A stretch of DNA of 64,000 nucleotides from Polynucleobacter sp. KF022 (GTDB taxonomy: Bacteria; Pseudomonadota; Gammaproteobacteria; Burkholderiales; Burkholderiaceae), in contig NZ_AP026972.1 of NCBI RefSeq assembly GCF_027924105.1, positions 1 through 64,000 on the forward strand, read 5' to 3'. Below are positions 32,827-44,620 of the stretch, piece by piece. The notes beneath the pieces are model-generated. The model was not told the DNA's origin. It did not search any database and saw only the letters and a program-made list of their open reading frames with translations. The translations under genes and the position numbers were made by a program. Every line of letters begins with the position of its first letter. Positions within the stretch are counted from its first letter, which is position 1.

Positions 32827-33483
32827 TTAACGCGCGAGTCCGGGTCTACCCAAAAACCACCACCATGCTTGATTGGATTGCTTGAGGTTTTTCTTTAGTA
32901 CGTAATCCATATCAGCCCACTGTTCGTTTGCAGCTTCTTCCACAATGGTTGCGGGACTTGCCGGTGGTAACTTTAAGCAGGCATCGGCATCACCATAAGC
33001 AAACTCAACTGTCATGCCAGCCTTTTGCGCCAAATGCATCATTGCCTTATTGTTTGCAAGGCAGTGAACAAACAGCGTTTCAATGCGAGTATTGCGCGAA
33101 TGGACAGCTGAACGTTGCAATAGCGCTGTGCCTAAGCCCTGTCCACGCCCTTCTGGCAAAACAGAGACACCAAATTCAGCAGCTCTCGCTTGTCCTTTAT
33201 GTTCTGGCAAATAGGCCAGATGTGCCATGCCAATGAGTTTTAAGTCCAAATCAAATACGCCAAAAATAGAGTCTTTATTGAAATCAAGGTGTTTTACATA
33301 GTGGCGAATGACTTCATCAGGGGTTTGTGTGCCAAAGCGTAAGCGCCTATCTTCATCATTTAGTTGTAGCAAATGATTCAGGATCTCTTGCCTGTAACCT
33401 GCGTGTAGCTCGCGAACGGGCACAGCCTGCCCTGCCGTATATGGGCTAGCAGGTAAGTGACTATTCGCTAATTTATTGTGCAT
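32827..33483 (-). CDS. GNAT family N-acetyltransferase
   Basis: The 218-aa protein has a GNAT core: IGMAHLAYLPEHKGQARAAEFGVSVLPEGRGQGLGTALLQRSA contains the acetyl-CoA-binding loop RGQGLGTALL near residue 115. The N-terminal part YRQEILNHLLQLNDEDRRLRFG and the C-terminal part are like other uncharacterised proteobacterial acetyltransferases. The acceptor substrate is unknown. It is the last protein gene before the rRNA operon and is transcribed away from it. Confidence 0.87.
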   Translation of the reverse strand: MHNKLANSHLPASPYTAGQAVPVRELHAGYRQEILNHLLQLNDEDRRLRFGTQTPDEVIRHYVKHLDFNKDSIFGVFDLDLKLIGMAHLAYLPEHKGQARAAEFGVSVLPEGRGQGLGTALLQRSAVHSRNTRIETLFVHCLANNKAMMHLAQKAGMTVEFAYGDADACLKLPPASPATIVEEAANEQWADMDYVLKKNLKQSNQAWWWFLGRPGLAR

Positions 33484-33733
33484 AGCAATATATTAGCAGG
33501 AATTAGAATAATTTTCAGGGTTTTCCCTAACATGTGGCTTCTATGCCATTAGCCATGAAGCGGGGCTTAAAAAGAGGATAAATTCCTCAACCCACCCACA
33601 AAAAACTTAAAAATAGAGAGCATTTAGAAAAAAAGATAAATTTTTTTTGAAAACTAACCCATTGTTTTTATTGAATTAATTTAAAAAGTAGGAAAAAACC
33701 CTGCCTTTTTTGAGTAAAAGAGTACGAAAGGTG
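33484..33733. other. AT-rich region upstream of the rRNA promoter
   Basis: This stretch holds no credible gene. It is strongly AT-rich with long A and T runs, for example at 33639-33650 and 33670-33715. That fits an UP-element-like and curved upstream region that boosts rRNA transcription. No tRNA, repeat or clear protein-binding palindrome was seen. Confidence 0.5.
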
Positions 33734-33762
33734 TTGACGACCCTGAAAAAGTGGGATATAGT
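33734..33762 (+). promoter_or_regulatory. rRNA operon promoter
   Basis: TTGACG at 33734-33739 and TATAGT at 33757-33762 (each 5 of 6 or close) are separated by 17 bp. They are about 210 bp before the 16S gene and directly downstream of AT-rich DNA. A CTC-rich stretch follows the -10. This is the expected place and strength for an rrn promoter. Confidence 0.8.
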
Positions 33763-33973
33763 CTCACCTCTCTGCTGAATGTTTTTTGAAACAAGAAACA
33801 AGTCAGCCCTCTTTAAAAATTAGTCAACCGATAATTGTGGGTACTAAGTGAAAGCATCCAGTCCTTCGGGACAGATGTAAATAAATAGTACTCATAGACA
33901 GTAAAAAGATTTGGTTTTATTACCAAGTCAATTTCTTGAATGAGTGCGACGATCCGCAAGGATCACAGGAATT
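33763..33973 (+). promoter_or_regulatory. rRNA leader with boxA-like antitermination element
   Basis: The leader contains CCCTCTTTAAAAATT at about 33808-33822, resembling the rrn boxA (consensus TGCTCTTTAACAA). A GATCC-GCAA-GGATC hairpin with a GNRA loop lies around 33951-33964, just before the 16S 5' end. A second boxA-like copy occurs in the 16S-23S spacer. Together they suggest Nus-factor antitermination and RNase processing. Confidence 0.6.
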
Positions 33974-35509
<1,536 letters not shown>

Positions 35510-35565
35510 GAGAAAAGATGCTGGATCTATAGTGCCCACACTTATCGGTTGACAATAAAAGCCAC

Positions 35566-35642
35566 GGGTCTGTAGCTCAGCTGGTTAGAGCACTGTGTTG
35601 ATAACGCAGGGGTCGTAGGTTCAAGTCCTACCAGACCCACCA
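35566..35642 (+). tRNA. tRNA-Ile (anticodon GAT)
   Basis: This 77-nt cloverleaf lies in the 16S-23S spacer. The acceptor is GGGTCTG/CAGACCC and the anticodon loop is TTGATAA between CTGTG and CGCAG. The T arm contains GTAGGTTCAAGTCCTAC, and CCA is encoded. The GAT anticodon reads ATC/ATT. Confidence 0.96.
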
Positions 35643-35672
35643 CCAGCCAGAAACAAGACTTAGTGGGACGTT

Positions 35673-35748
35673 GGGGGATTAGCTCAGCTGGGAGAGCACC
35701 TGCTTTGCAAGCAGGGGGTCGTCGGTTCGATCCCGTCATCCTCCACCA
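35673..35748 (+). tRNA. tRNA-Ala (anticodon TGC)
   Basis: This 76-nt cloverleaf follows tRNA-Ile in the spacer. The acceptor is GGGGGAT/ATCCTCC, the anticodon loop TTTGCAA is flanked by CCTGC/GCAGG, the T arm contains TTCGATCCC, and CCA is encoded. The tRNA-Ile to tRNA-Ala order is the usual one for proteobacterial rrn operons. Confidence 0.96.
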
Positions 35749-36014
35749 TCATCTAAATGTCAAAACTAAGCAATTTTTTATTGTTTAGTTTTGCCATTTA
35801 TGGCTGTTCTTTAAAAATTTGAGTAAGCAAAGTGTCAAATGTTTCTTTGAGAGGACATTTGACAATGTAATAAGGGTAAAGATTGAATCATCAATCAGTA
35901 ATACAAACGAGTTTTACCAAGTTCTTAACAAAGTACTTACAGTTTGGATTACGGCAAACATGTCAGAAGTAGAAGTAAACCTGTAACAGGTACTAGCAAT
36001 GGTGCTCGTTATAG
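35749..36014 (+). other. tRNA-Ala to 23S spacer with boxA and a processing hairpin
   Basis: The spacer holds a boxA-like element TGTTCTTTAAAAATTTGA at about 35805-35822. A perfect 10-bp stem, TGTCAAATGT (35833-35842) with ACATTTGACA (35855-35864), surrounds a 12-nt loop. No tRNA or protein gene is present. The stem probably takes part in precursor processing. Confidence 0.65.
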
Positions 36015-38888
<2,874 letters not shown>

Positions 38889-38992
38889 ATAACCAGCACT
38901 ATTGTGTTGGATGTTTGCCAGATTTAATCTGCATCCTTATTACATGCTTACTCAAATAGAGTTGTTGATTTAATCAGCAACTCGACCCTCTA

Positions 38993-39109
38993 CGCCCGGT
39001 GACCATAGCGAATTGGAACCACTCCTTCCCATCCCGAACAGGACAGTGAAACGATTCTACGCCGATGATAGTGCGGATTACCCGTGTGAAAGTAGGTAAC
39101 TGCCGGGCA
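38993..39109 (+). rRNA. rrf: 5S ribosomal RNA
   Basis: This is an approximately 117-nt 5S rRNA with the betaproteobacterial core GGTGACCATAGCG, CCATCCCGAACAGGACAGTG and CGCCGATGATAGTG. The terminal stem pairs GCCCGG at 38994-38999 with CCGGGC at 39103-39108. It is about 104 nt after the 23S gene and directly before a terminator. Confidence 0.93.
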
Positions 39110-39118
39110 CCAATGCGA

Positions 39119-39149
39119 CGCCCAGACCCTTTTAGGTCTGGGCGTTTTT
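39119..39149 (+). terminator. rRNA operon terminator
   Basis: CGCCCAGACC at 39119-39128 pairs with GGTCTGGGCG at 39135-39144 around a 6-nt loop, followed by TTTTTA. This is a strong intrinsic terminator 10 bp after 5S. Confidence 0.93.
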
Positions 39150-39173
39150 ACTTGTGCAAAGCGTTTAGAGAGA

Positions 39174-39202
39174 TTGACAGAAACTCCATTTGGAGTCAGA
39201 AT
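39174..39202 (+). promoter_or_regulatory. Promoter of the tRNA-tuf-secE-nusG transcript
   Basis: A perfect TTGACA lies at 39174-39179. After 17 bp comes CAGAAT at 39197-39202 (4 of 6), 12 bp before tRNA-Tyr. It follows the rrn terminator, so the tRNA-tuf genes can be transcribed independently of the rRNA operon. Confidence 0.75.
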
Positions 39203-39213
39203 ATTGGGTTCGC

Positions 39214-39298
39214 GGAGGGGTGTCCGAGCGGCTAAAGGAGGCAGACTGTAAATCTGTTGGCTACGCCTACGTAGGTTCGAATCCTACCCCCTCCACCA
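39214..39298 (+). tRNA. tRNA-Tyr (anticodon GTA)
   Basis: This is an 85-nt class II tRNA with acceptor GGAGGGG/CCCCTCC and anticodon loop CTGTAAA in CAGA-CTGTAAA-TCTG. The long variable arm is GGCTACGCC-like, and CCA is encoded. It is first in a Tyr-Gly-Thr-tuf-Trp cluster, a gene order conserved in many proteobacteria. Confidence 0.95.
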
Positions 39299-39303
39299 GA
39301 TGT

Positions 39304-39377
39304 GCGGGATTAGTTTAATGGTAAAACAGCAGATTTCCAATCTTCGGTCAAGAGTTCGATTCTCTTATCCCGCTCCA
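39304..39377 (+). tRNA. tRNA-Gly (anticodon TCC)
   Basis: This 74-nt tRNA has acceptor GCGGGAT/ATCCCGC and anticodon TCC in the loop TTTCCAA. The T stem is AAGAG/CTCTT, the discriminator is T and CCA is encoded. The anticodon stem GCAGA/TCTTC contains a C-T mismatch at the second pair from the outside, while the other pairs are canonical. It is 5 bp after tRNA-Tyr. Confidence 0.93.
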
Positions 39378-39398
39378 GAATTTGTTGCATTAGATTAC

Positions 39399-39473
<75 letters not shown>

Positions 39474-39537
39474 TGTTTGGTTTTATTAATTATGTATTTC
39501 GTGTTTGGTTTAAGAGTTAACTAAAGGCAGATTAAAA

Positions 39538-40728
39538 ATGGCAAAAGAAAAGTTCGAGCGGACAAAACCGCACGTAAACGTAGGCACCATCGGTCACGTT
39601 GACCACGGTAAAACCACATTGACAGCAGCAATCGCAACCGTGCTTTCTAAAGCATTCGGTGGCGAAGCGAAAGCATACGATCAGATCGATGCTGCTCCAG
39701 AAGAAAAAGCACGTGGTATTACGATTAATACAGCGCACGTTGAGTATGAGACAGCGAACCGTCACTACGCTCACGTGGATTGCCCAGGACATGCTGACTA
39801 CGTTAAGAACATGATTACTGGTGCTGCTCAGATGGACGGCGCAATTTTAGTTTGCTCTGCTGCTGACGGCCCAATGCCGCAAACTCGTGAGCACATCCTC
39901 TTGGCGCGCCAAGTGGGTGTTCCTTACATCGTCGTGTTCTTGAACAAGTGCGACATGGTTGATGACGCTGAATTGCTCGAGTTAGTTGAAATGGAAGTTC
40001 GTGAGCTTTTATCTAAGTACAACTTCCCTGGCGATGACACACCAATCATCCAAGGTTCTGCTAAGTTAGCTCTCGAAGGCGACGAAGGCCCATTGGGTAA
40101 AGAAGCCATCATGAAATTGGCTGAAGCATTAGACAGCTACATCCCAACTCCAGAGCGTGCTGTTGACGGCGCGTTCTTGATGCCAGTAGAAGACGTGTTC
40201 TCCATCTCCGGTCGCGGTACTGTTGTTACAGGCCGTATCGAGCGCGGTATCGTTAAGGTTGGTGAAGAGATCGAAATCATCGGTATCAAACCAACACTCA
40301 AGACCACTTGTACTGGTGTTGAAATGTTCCGCAAATTGCTCGACCAAGGTCAAGCAGGCGATAACGTTGGTATCTTGTTACGCGGTACAAAACGTGAAGA
40401 AGTTGAGCGCGGCCAAGTATTGGCTAAGCCAGGTTCAATCACTCCACATACTCACTTTACAGCCGAGGTTTACATCTTGGGTAAAGACGAAGGTGGCCGT
40501 CATACTCCATTCTTTAACAACTATCGTCCACAGTTTTACTTCCGTACAACGGACGTAACTGGTTCAATCGAGTTGCCAAAAGACAAAGAAATGGTAATGC
40601 CTGGTGATAACGTAACAATTACCGTAAAACTCATCGCTCCTATCGCGATGGAAGAAGGTTTACGTTTTGCGATCCGTGAAGGTGGCCGTACTGTTGGCGC
40701 CGGCGTGGTTGCAAAGATTTTGGCTTAA
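39538..40728 (+). CDS. tuf: Elongation factor Tu, copy 1
   Basis: This GTPase brings aminoacyl-tRNA to the ribosome. The 396-aa product has the P-loop GHVDHGKTTL (residues 19-28), the switch II motif DCPGHADY near residue 81, NKCD near residue 136 and the three-domain EF-Tu length. It lies in the tRNA-Tyr/Gly/Thr-tuf-tRNA-Trp-secE-nusG cluster. The coding sequence appears identical, base for base, to the second copy at 56350-57540. Only the flanks differ. Confidence 0.98.
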   Translation: MAKEKFERTKPHVNVGTIGHVDHGKTTLTAAIATVLSKAFGGEAKAYDQIDAAPEEKARGITINTAHVEYETANRHYAHVDCPGHADYVKNMITGAAQMDGAILVCSAADGPMPQTREHILLARQVGVPYIVVFLNKCDMVDDAELLELVEMEVRELLSKYNFPGDDTPIIQGSAKLALEGDEGPLGKEAIMKLAEALDSYIPTPERAVDGAFLMPVEDVFSISGRGTVVTGRIERGIVKVGEEIEIIGIKPTLKTTCTGVEMFRKLLDQGQAGDNVGILLRGTKREEVERGQVLAKPGSITPHTHFTAEVYILGKDEGGRHTPFFNNYRPQFYFRTTDVTGSIELPKDKEMVMPGDNVTITVKLIAPIAMEEGLRFAIREGGRTVGAGVVAKILA

Positions 40729-40742
40729 GTAGTTTTTTATAA

Positions 40743-40818
40743 AGGGGTGTAGCTCAATTGGCAGAGCGTTGGTCTCCAAAACCAAAGGTTGGGGGTTCGA
40801 TGCCCTCCGCCCCTGCCA
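40743..40818 (+). tRNA. tRNA-Trp (anticodon CCA)
   Basis: This 76-nt tRNA has acceptor AGGGGTG/CGCCCCT, anticodon CCA in the loop CTCCAAA between TTGGT and ACCAA, discriminator G and encoded CCA. It stands between tuf and secE, a widely conserved position. Confidence 0.96.
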
Positions 40819-40838
40819 CGATTTGAACTGAAAGCAAT

Positions 40839-41216
40839 ATGTCTCAACAAACAGCAAGTCAATCTGAAGAAAAAAGCAGCTGGGTCTCTGGACTCGCTGC
40901 TTTAATCGTTGTCGCCGCGTTAGTGCTTTACTACACGCTGGTTGACCAGTCTATGTTGGTTCGCCTGGCTGTTTTGTTTGGCGGTATTGCGGTTGCAGTT
41001 TTAATTGTGGCGATTTCACCGGATGGGCGTCGCTTTATCGCCTATGCCAAAGATTCTTGGTATGAAGTAAAAAAGGTTGTTTGGCCGACTCGTAAAGAGA
41101 CTACCCAAATGACTCTAGTCGTATTTGGCTTTGTTCTGATCATGTCCTTGTTCTTATGGATTGCAGACAAATTGATTGAATGGCTAGTTTTTTCAGTCTT
41201 TTTAGGCTGGAAGTGA
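40839..41216 (+). CDS. secE: Preprotein translocase subunit SecE
   Basis: This essential small subunit of the SecYEG channel has 125 aa with three hydrophobic segments, as in E. coli. The conserved motif DSWYEVKKVVWPTRKETTQ (near residues 72-90) precedes the last helix. The start at 40839 gives MSQQTASQSEEKSSW. It is followed after 7 bp by nusG, the universal secE-nusG pair. Confidence 0.95.
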   Translation: MSQQTASQSEEKSSWVSGLAALIVVAALVLYYTLVDQSMLVRLAVLFGGIAVAVLIVAISPDGRRFIAYAKDSWYEVKKVVWPTRKETTQMTLVVFGFVLIMSLFLWIADKLIEWLVFSVFLGWK

Positions 41217-41223
41217 GTAAAAA

Positions 41224-41796
41224 ATGATTGATTCTGAAGTAGCCGCAAATCCACAAGCTACCGGCAATATGCGCTGGTATGTTATTCATGCTTATTCCGG
41301 AATGGAAAAGAGCGTGAAAAAAGGCCTTGAAGAGCGTATTGCACGTTCTGGTATGCCTGAGAAATTTGGTCGTATTTTGGTTCCCTCCGAAGAGGTTGTG
41401 GAAATCAAATCCGGTACAAAATCAGTTTCTGAGCGTCGCTTCTTCCCAGGATACGTCCTGATTGAGATGGAAATGACCGATGAGAGCTGGCATTTGGTGA
41501 AAAACACGCCAAAAGTGACCGGTTTCGTAGGCGGCGTTCGTAACCGCCCAAGCCCGATTTCTACTGCAGAAGTCACCAAAATCATGGATCAAATGCAGGC
41601 TGGGGTTGATAAACCTAAGCCCAAGACCTTGTTTGAGGTGGGTGAGATGGTTCGCGTTAAAGAAGGTCCGTTTACAGACTTTAACGGAAACGTTGAGGAA
41701 GTGAATTATGAGAAGTCAAGATTGCGCGTTTCTGTTACAATTTTTGGCCGCGGTACCCCAGTTGAGCTGGAGTTCGGCCAAGTAGAAAAGATGTAA
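41224..41796 (+). CDS. nusG: Transcription termination/antitermination factor NusG
   Basis: This factor binds RNA polymerase, Rho and ribosomal S10. The 190-aa product has the NGN domain (MRWYVIHAYSGMEKSVKKGL, and FFPGYVLIEMEM) and a C-terminal KOW domain with GEMVRVKEGPFTDFNGNVEEV near residue 139. Length is typical. It is followed by a 178-bp spacer before rplK. Confidence 0.96.
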   Translation: MIDSEVAANPQATGNMRWYVIHAYSGMEKSVKKGLEERIARSGMPEKFGRILVPSEEVVEIKSGTKSVSERRFFPGYVLIEMEMTDESWHLVKNTPKVTGFVGGVRNRPSPISTAEVTKIMDQMQAGVDKPKPKTLFEVGEMVRVKEGPFTDFNGNVEEVNYEKSRLRVSVTIFGRGTPVELEFGQVEKM

Positions 41797-41974
41797 AAAC
41801 AAGGACTTAGTCCAGTTTTGCAGTGCAGTGGCGGTAGAAGTAAAAACAGTTTTAGATGGTTATTTAGTTTTTGTATTTAACCGAGGAGCGGAGCTAGAAA
41901 GCCAAAAACTAGCGAAGCGTTTACTCAACAGCGGTCTTTCCTAATGAGGTTAGGCGCGCTTTTAGGAGCAACAC
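41797..41974 (+). promoter_or_regulatory. nusG-rplK spacer, probable L11 operon leader
   Basis: This 178-bp spacer holds no gene. In E. coli the corresponding leader carries the rplK promoter and the L1 translational repressor site. I could not pick out a convincing -35/-10 pair or an L1 target by eye. TTTAGGAGCA just before rplK is a good ribosome-binding site. Confidence 0.4.
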
Positions 41975-42406
41975 ATGGCAAAGAAGATTATTGGCTTTAT
42001 TAAGCTGCAGATCCCTGCAGGTAAAGCAAATCCATCACCTCCCGTAGGTCCAGCATTGGGTCAACGCGGCCTCAACATTATGGAATTCTGTAAGGCGTTT
42101 AATGCTCAAACTCAGAGCATGGAACCTGGCCTACCAATTCCAGTCGTGATTACAGCGTTCGCTGATAAGAGCTTCACATTCATCATGAAGACTCCTCCAG
42201 CAACCATCATGATTAAGAAGGCTGCGAAGATCGAAAAAGGATCACCACGTCCCCATACCGATAAGGTTGGTTCAATTACTCGTGCTCAAGCGGAAGAAAT
42301 CGCTAAAGCAAAAATGCCAGACTTGACAGCAGCCGATATGGACGCAGCTGTTAGAACTATCGCTGGTAGCGCCCGTTCCATGGGCATCACTGTGGAAGGT
42401 CTCTAA
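41975..42406 (+). CDS. rplK: 50S ribosomal protein L11
   Basis: L11 is the GTPase-centre protein that binds 23S rRNA. The 143-aa product starts MAKKIIGFIKLQIPAGKANPSPPVGPALGQ (landmark at residues 17-30) and includes KAFNAQTQ and the C-terminal TIAGSARSMGITVEG. It is 2 bp before rplA, the usual L11-L1 operon. Confidence 0.97.
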   Translation: MAKKIIGFIKLQIPAGKANPSPPVGPALGQRGLNIMEFCKAFNAQTQSMEPGLPIPVVITAFADKSFTFIMKTPPATIMIKKAAKIEKGSPRPHTDKVGSITRAQAEEIAKAKMPDLTAADMDAAVRTIAGSARSMGITVEGL

Positions 42407-42408
42407 TC

Positions 42409-43110
42409 ATGACTAAGTTATCTAAACGCGTAAAAGCAATTCAATCTAAAGTTGATCGTAACAAGTTCTATTCATTAGATGACGCATTGAACCTCGTTAA
42501 AGAGTGTGCAACTGCTAAGTTTGATGAGTCTATCGACGTTGCTGTTCAGTTGGGTATTGATGCTAAGAAATCTGACCAAGTTGTGCGTGGCGCAGTAGTG
42601 CTCCCGGCTGGTACAGGTAAGCATGTTCGTGTTGCTGTTTTTGCACAAGGTGAGAAAGCTGAACAAGCTAAAGCTGCTGGTGCAGAAATCGTTGGCATGG
42701 AAGATCTTGCTGAACAAATTAAAGGCGGCAAAATTGATTTTGATATTTTGATCGCATCTCCAGACACAATGAAAATTGTTGGTACTTTAGGTCAAGTATT
42801 GGGCCCACGTGGTTTGATGCCAAATCCAAAAGTTGGAACAGTTACTCCTGACGTCGCTACTGCAGTTAAAAATGCAAAAGCTGGTCAAGTTCAGTTCCGT
42901 GTGGACAAAGCCGGTATCGTGCACGCAAGCATTGGCCGTCGTTCATTCGAACCAACTGCATTGAAATCCAACTTGCTCGCATTGCTTGAGGCTTTGAATA
43001 AAGCAAAACCTCCTGCATCTAAGGGCATCTATTTAAAGAAGGTTGCCGTAAGCAGCACCATGGGTGCAGGCGTACGCGTAGACCAAGCATCGTTACAGGC
43101 TGCAGCTTAA
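42409..43110 (+). CDS. rplA: 50S ribosomal protein L1
   Basis: L1 forms the L1 stalk near the ribosomal E site and, in E. coli, represses its own operon. The 233-aa product has the signature MKIVGTLGQVLGPRGLMPNPKVGTV (landmark near residues 120-145) and typical length (E. coli 234). It is separated by 237 bp from rplJ. Confidence 0.97.
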   Translation: MTKLSKRVKAIQSKVDRNKFYSLDDALNLVKECATAKFDESIDVAVQLGIDAKKSDQVVRGAVVLPAGTGKHVRVAVFAQGEKAEQAKAAGAEIVGMEDLAEQIKGGKIDFDILIASPDTMKIVGTLGQVLGPRGLMPNPKVGTVTPDVATAVKNAKAGQVQFRVDKAGIVHASIGRRSFEPTALKSNLLALLEALNKAKPPASKGIYLKKVAVSSTMGAGVRVDQASLQAAA

Positions 43111-43347
43111 TTAGCTTGTAACAAAAAAGAACTTTGGGTCGACTCCCGCTCTTTGAGTGAGAGTCGAACATCAAAGACCGTTGGTGAATTAGTTGCTATT
43201 ACAGAGTTAATTCTTAATCGTTACGAAAGTAATAGCCAGCGCAGATGGCGACCCTGAAAAGATTTTCACAAGAGACTTTGTGAACAAATGATCAGACGCT
43301 GGTGTGTAACCCCAACTGGAAACAGTTGGTTTTTATGGAGTTAAACC
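43111..43347 (+). promoter_or_regulatory. rplJ (L10) leader region
   Basis: This 237-bp structured spacer sits where the L10 leader regulates rplJL in E. coli by binding of the L10-L7/L12 complex. Local hairpins visible are GTCGACTC/GAGTCGA-like pairing around 43139-43168, and CCAACTGGAAACAGTTGG at 43312-43329, which ends 18 bp before the GTG start. A promoter cannot be assigned with confidence. Confidence 0.55.
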
Positions 43348-43980
43348 GTGCCTTTGAATGTACAAGACAAAAAAGCGATTGTTGCTGATGTCGGCGCTCA
43401 ATTGGCTGGAGCCCAAACTGTCGTGCTCGCTGAATACCGTGGTATTCCAGTAGAGCAGTTGACAAAGCTACGTGCTAGCGCACGTGACCAAGGTGTATAT
43501 CTTCGCGTTTTGAAGAACACATTGGCACGCCGTGCTGCACAAGGCACACAGTTTGAGCCTCTTGCTGATTCGATGGTTGGCCCCTTGATTTACGGCATTT
43601 CTGCTGATCCGATTGCTTCGGCAAAAGTATTGCAGAGCTTTGCTAAGACTCAAGACTTGCTAGTCATTAAAGCTGGCTTATATAACGGCAAGTTGTTAGA
43701 CGTTGCAGGTGTAAAAGCTCTCGCAACAATTCCAAGCCGCGACGAGTTGTTATCTCAGTTGTTAGGTGTGATGTTGGCACCGGTATCTGCGATGGCTCGC
43801 GTATTGGGCGCAGTAGCAGCACAAAAGGCAGCTGGAGCACCCGCTCCCGCAGCAGCACCTGCAGAAGCAGCAGCCCCAGCAGCAGTAGCCGCTGAAGCCG
43901 CTCCAGAAGCAGCCGCTGAGCCTGCAGCCGCAGCCCCAGAAGCTGGAACAGAAGCAAACAAAACCCCTGCCGCTGAATAA
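43348..43980 (+). CDS. rplJ: 50S ribosomal protein L10 with long Ala-rich tail
   Basis: L10 anchors L7/L12 dimers on the ribosomal stalk. The 210-aa product has the normal core (start MPLNVQDKKAIVADV, RVLKNTLARRA near residue 52, and the L12-binding helix RDELLSQLLGVMLAPVSAMARVL near residue 131). It then adds about 45 residues made almost only of Ala, Pro and Glu. Typical L10 is about 165-175 aa. It starts at GTG 43348. The extension is in frame up to a normal stop, so it seems genuine. Confidence 0.95.
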   Translation: MPLNVQDKKAIVADVGAQLAGAQTVVLAEYRGIPVEQLTKLRASARDQGVYLRVLKNTLARRAAQGTQFEPLADSMVGPLIYGISADPIASAKVLQSFAKTQDLLVIKAGLYNGKLLDVAGVKALATIPSRDELLSQLLGVMLAPVSAMARVLGAVAAQKAAGAPAPAAAPAEAAAPAAVAAEAAPEAAAEPAAAAPEAGTEANKTPAAE

Positions 43981-44016
43981 GCGACAGATTAACTATTTAA
44001 GTATTAGGAGCTAAAA

Positions 44017-44394
44017 ATGGCGATTACTAAAGAAGAAATCATTGATGCAGTAGGTAGCATGTCCGTTATGGATTTGAACGACTTGGTTAAAGCGTTCGAA
44101 GAGAAGTTTGGAGTTTCAGCTGCAGCTATGGCTGTTGCTGGTCCTGCTGGCGCAGCTGGTGGCGATGCTGGTGGTGCAGAGCAAACAGAATTCACTGTTA
44201 ACTTGCTCGAAGCTGGCGCAAACAAGGTTTCAGTAATTAAGGCAGTTCGCGAAATTACTGGTCTTGGCTTGAAAGAAGCTAAGGACTTGGTTGACGGTGC
44301 ACCGAAGCCAATCAAAGAAGGCGTTGACAAGAAAACTGCTGAAGAAGCTAAGAAGAAGCTTGAAGAAGCTGGCGCTAAAGCAGAACTTAAGTAA
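44017..44394 (+). CDS. rplL: 50S ribosomal protein L7/L12
   Basis: This is the multi-copy stalk protein that recruits translational GTPases. The 125-aa product has the N-terminal dimerisation domain, an Ala/Gly-rich hinge (AAMAVAGPAGAAGGDAGG) near residues 37-54 and the C-terminal domain KVSVIKAVREITGLGLKEAK. It lies 36 bp after rplJ with AGGAG upstream. An unusual set of hairpins follows before rpoB. Confidence 0.97.
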   Translation: MAITKEEIIDAVGSMSVMDLNDLVKAFEEKFGVSAAAMAVAGPAGAAGGDAGGAEQTEFTVNLLEAGANKVSVIKAVREITGLGLKEAKDLVDGAPKPIKEGVDKKTAEEAKKKLEEAGAKAELK

Positions 44395-44439
44395 TAAACA
44401 CACTGCTGGCGCCTCTCAAAAAGGGGCGTTAGCCATGTT

Positions 44440-44493
44440 GGGTTTGACCTCTAGAGGTCAAACCCGATTTCATTTCTGATTGAAATCGGGTTT
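44440..44493. repeat. Palindrome and overlapping hairpin in the rplL-rpoB spacer
   Basis: The segment 44440-44465 is a perfect 26-bp palindrome: 13 bases GGGTTTGACCTCT followed with no loop by its reverse complement. Its right arm overlaps a 13-bp stem at 44460-44472 / 44481-44493, whose left arm contains AAACCCGATTTCA. The two structures share six bases and so cannot both form fully. A further imperfect stem lies at 44528-44563. The position matches the attenuator / RNase III processing region between rplL and rpoB of E. coli. Confidence 0.8.
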
Positions 44494-44620
44494 GCCTTCT
44501 GATACGACTGCAGAATGCAAGTTTGGTCGGACACTAGATCTATCGGTTTAGTGTTGTCCGCCAGTGATTGGTAGTGGCCAATCGCCAAATCTTTGTACAG
44601 TCGCTGAATTCGGAGATGAA

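Noticed and set aside
33484..33733. Possible small gene or terminator pair before the rRNA promoter
   Set aside because: The inverted-repeat pairing around 33690-33715 is imperfect, and no frame of useful size has a start and ribosome-binding site. Better explained as AT-rich promoter-upstream DNA.
35542..35739. A - strand frame across tRNA-Ile and tRNA-Ala
   Set aside because: It translates the antisense of two tRNAs (GLEPTTPALST-like segments), a common annotation artefact.
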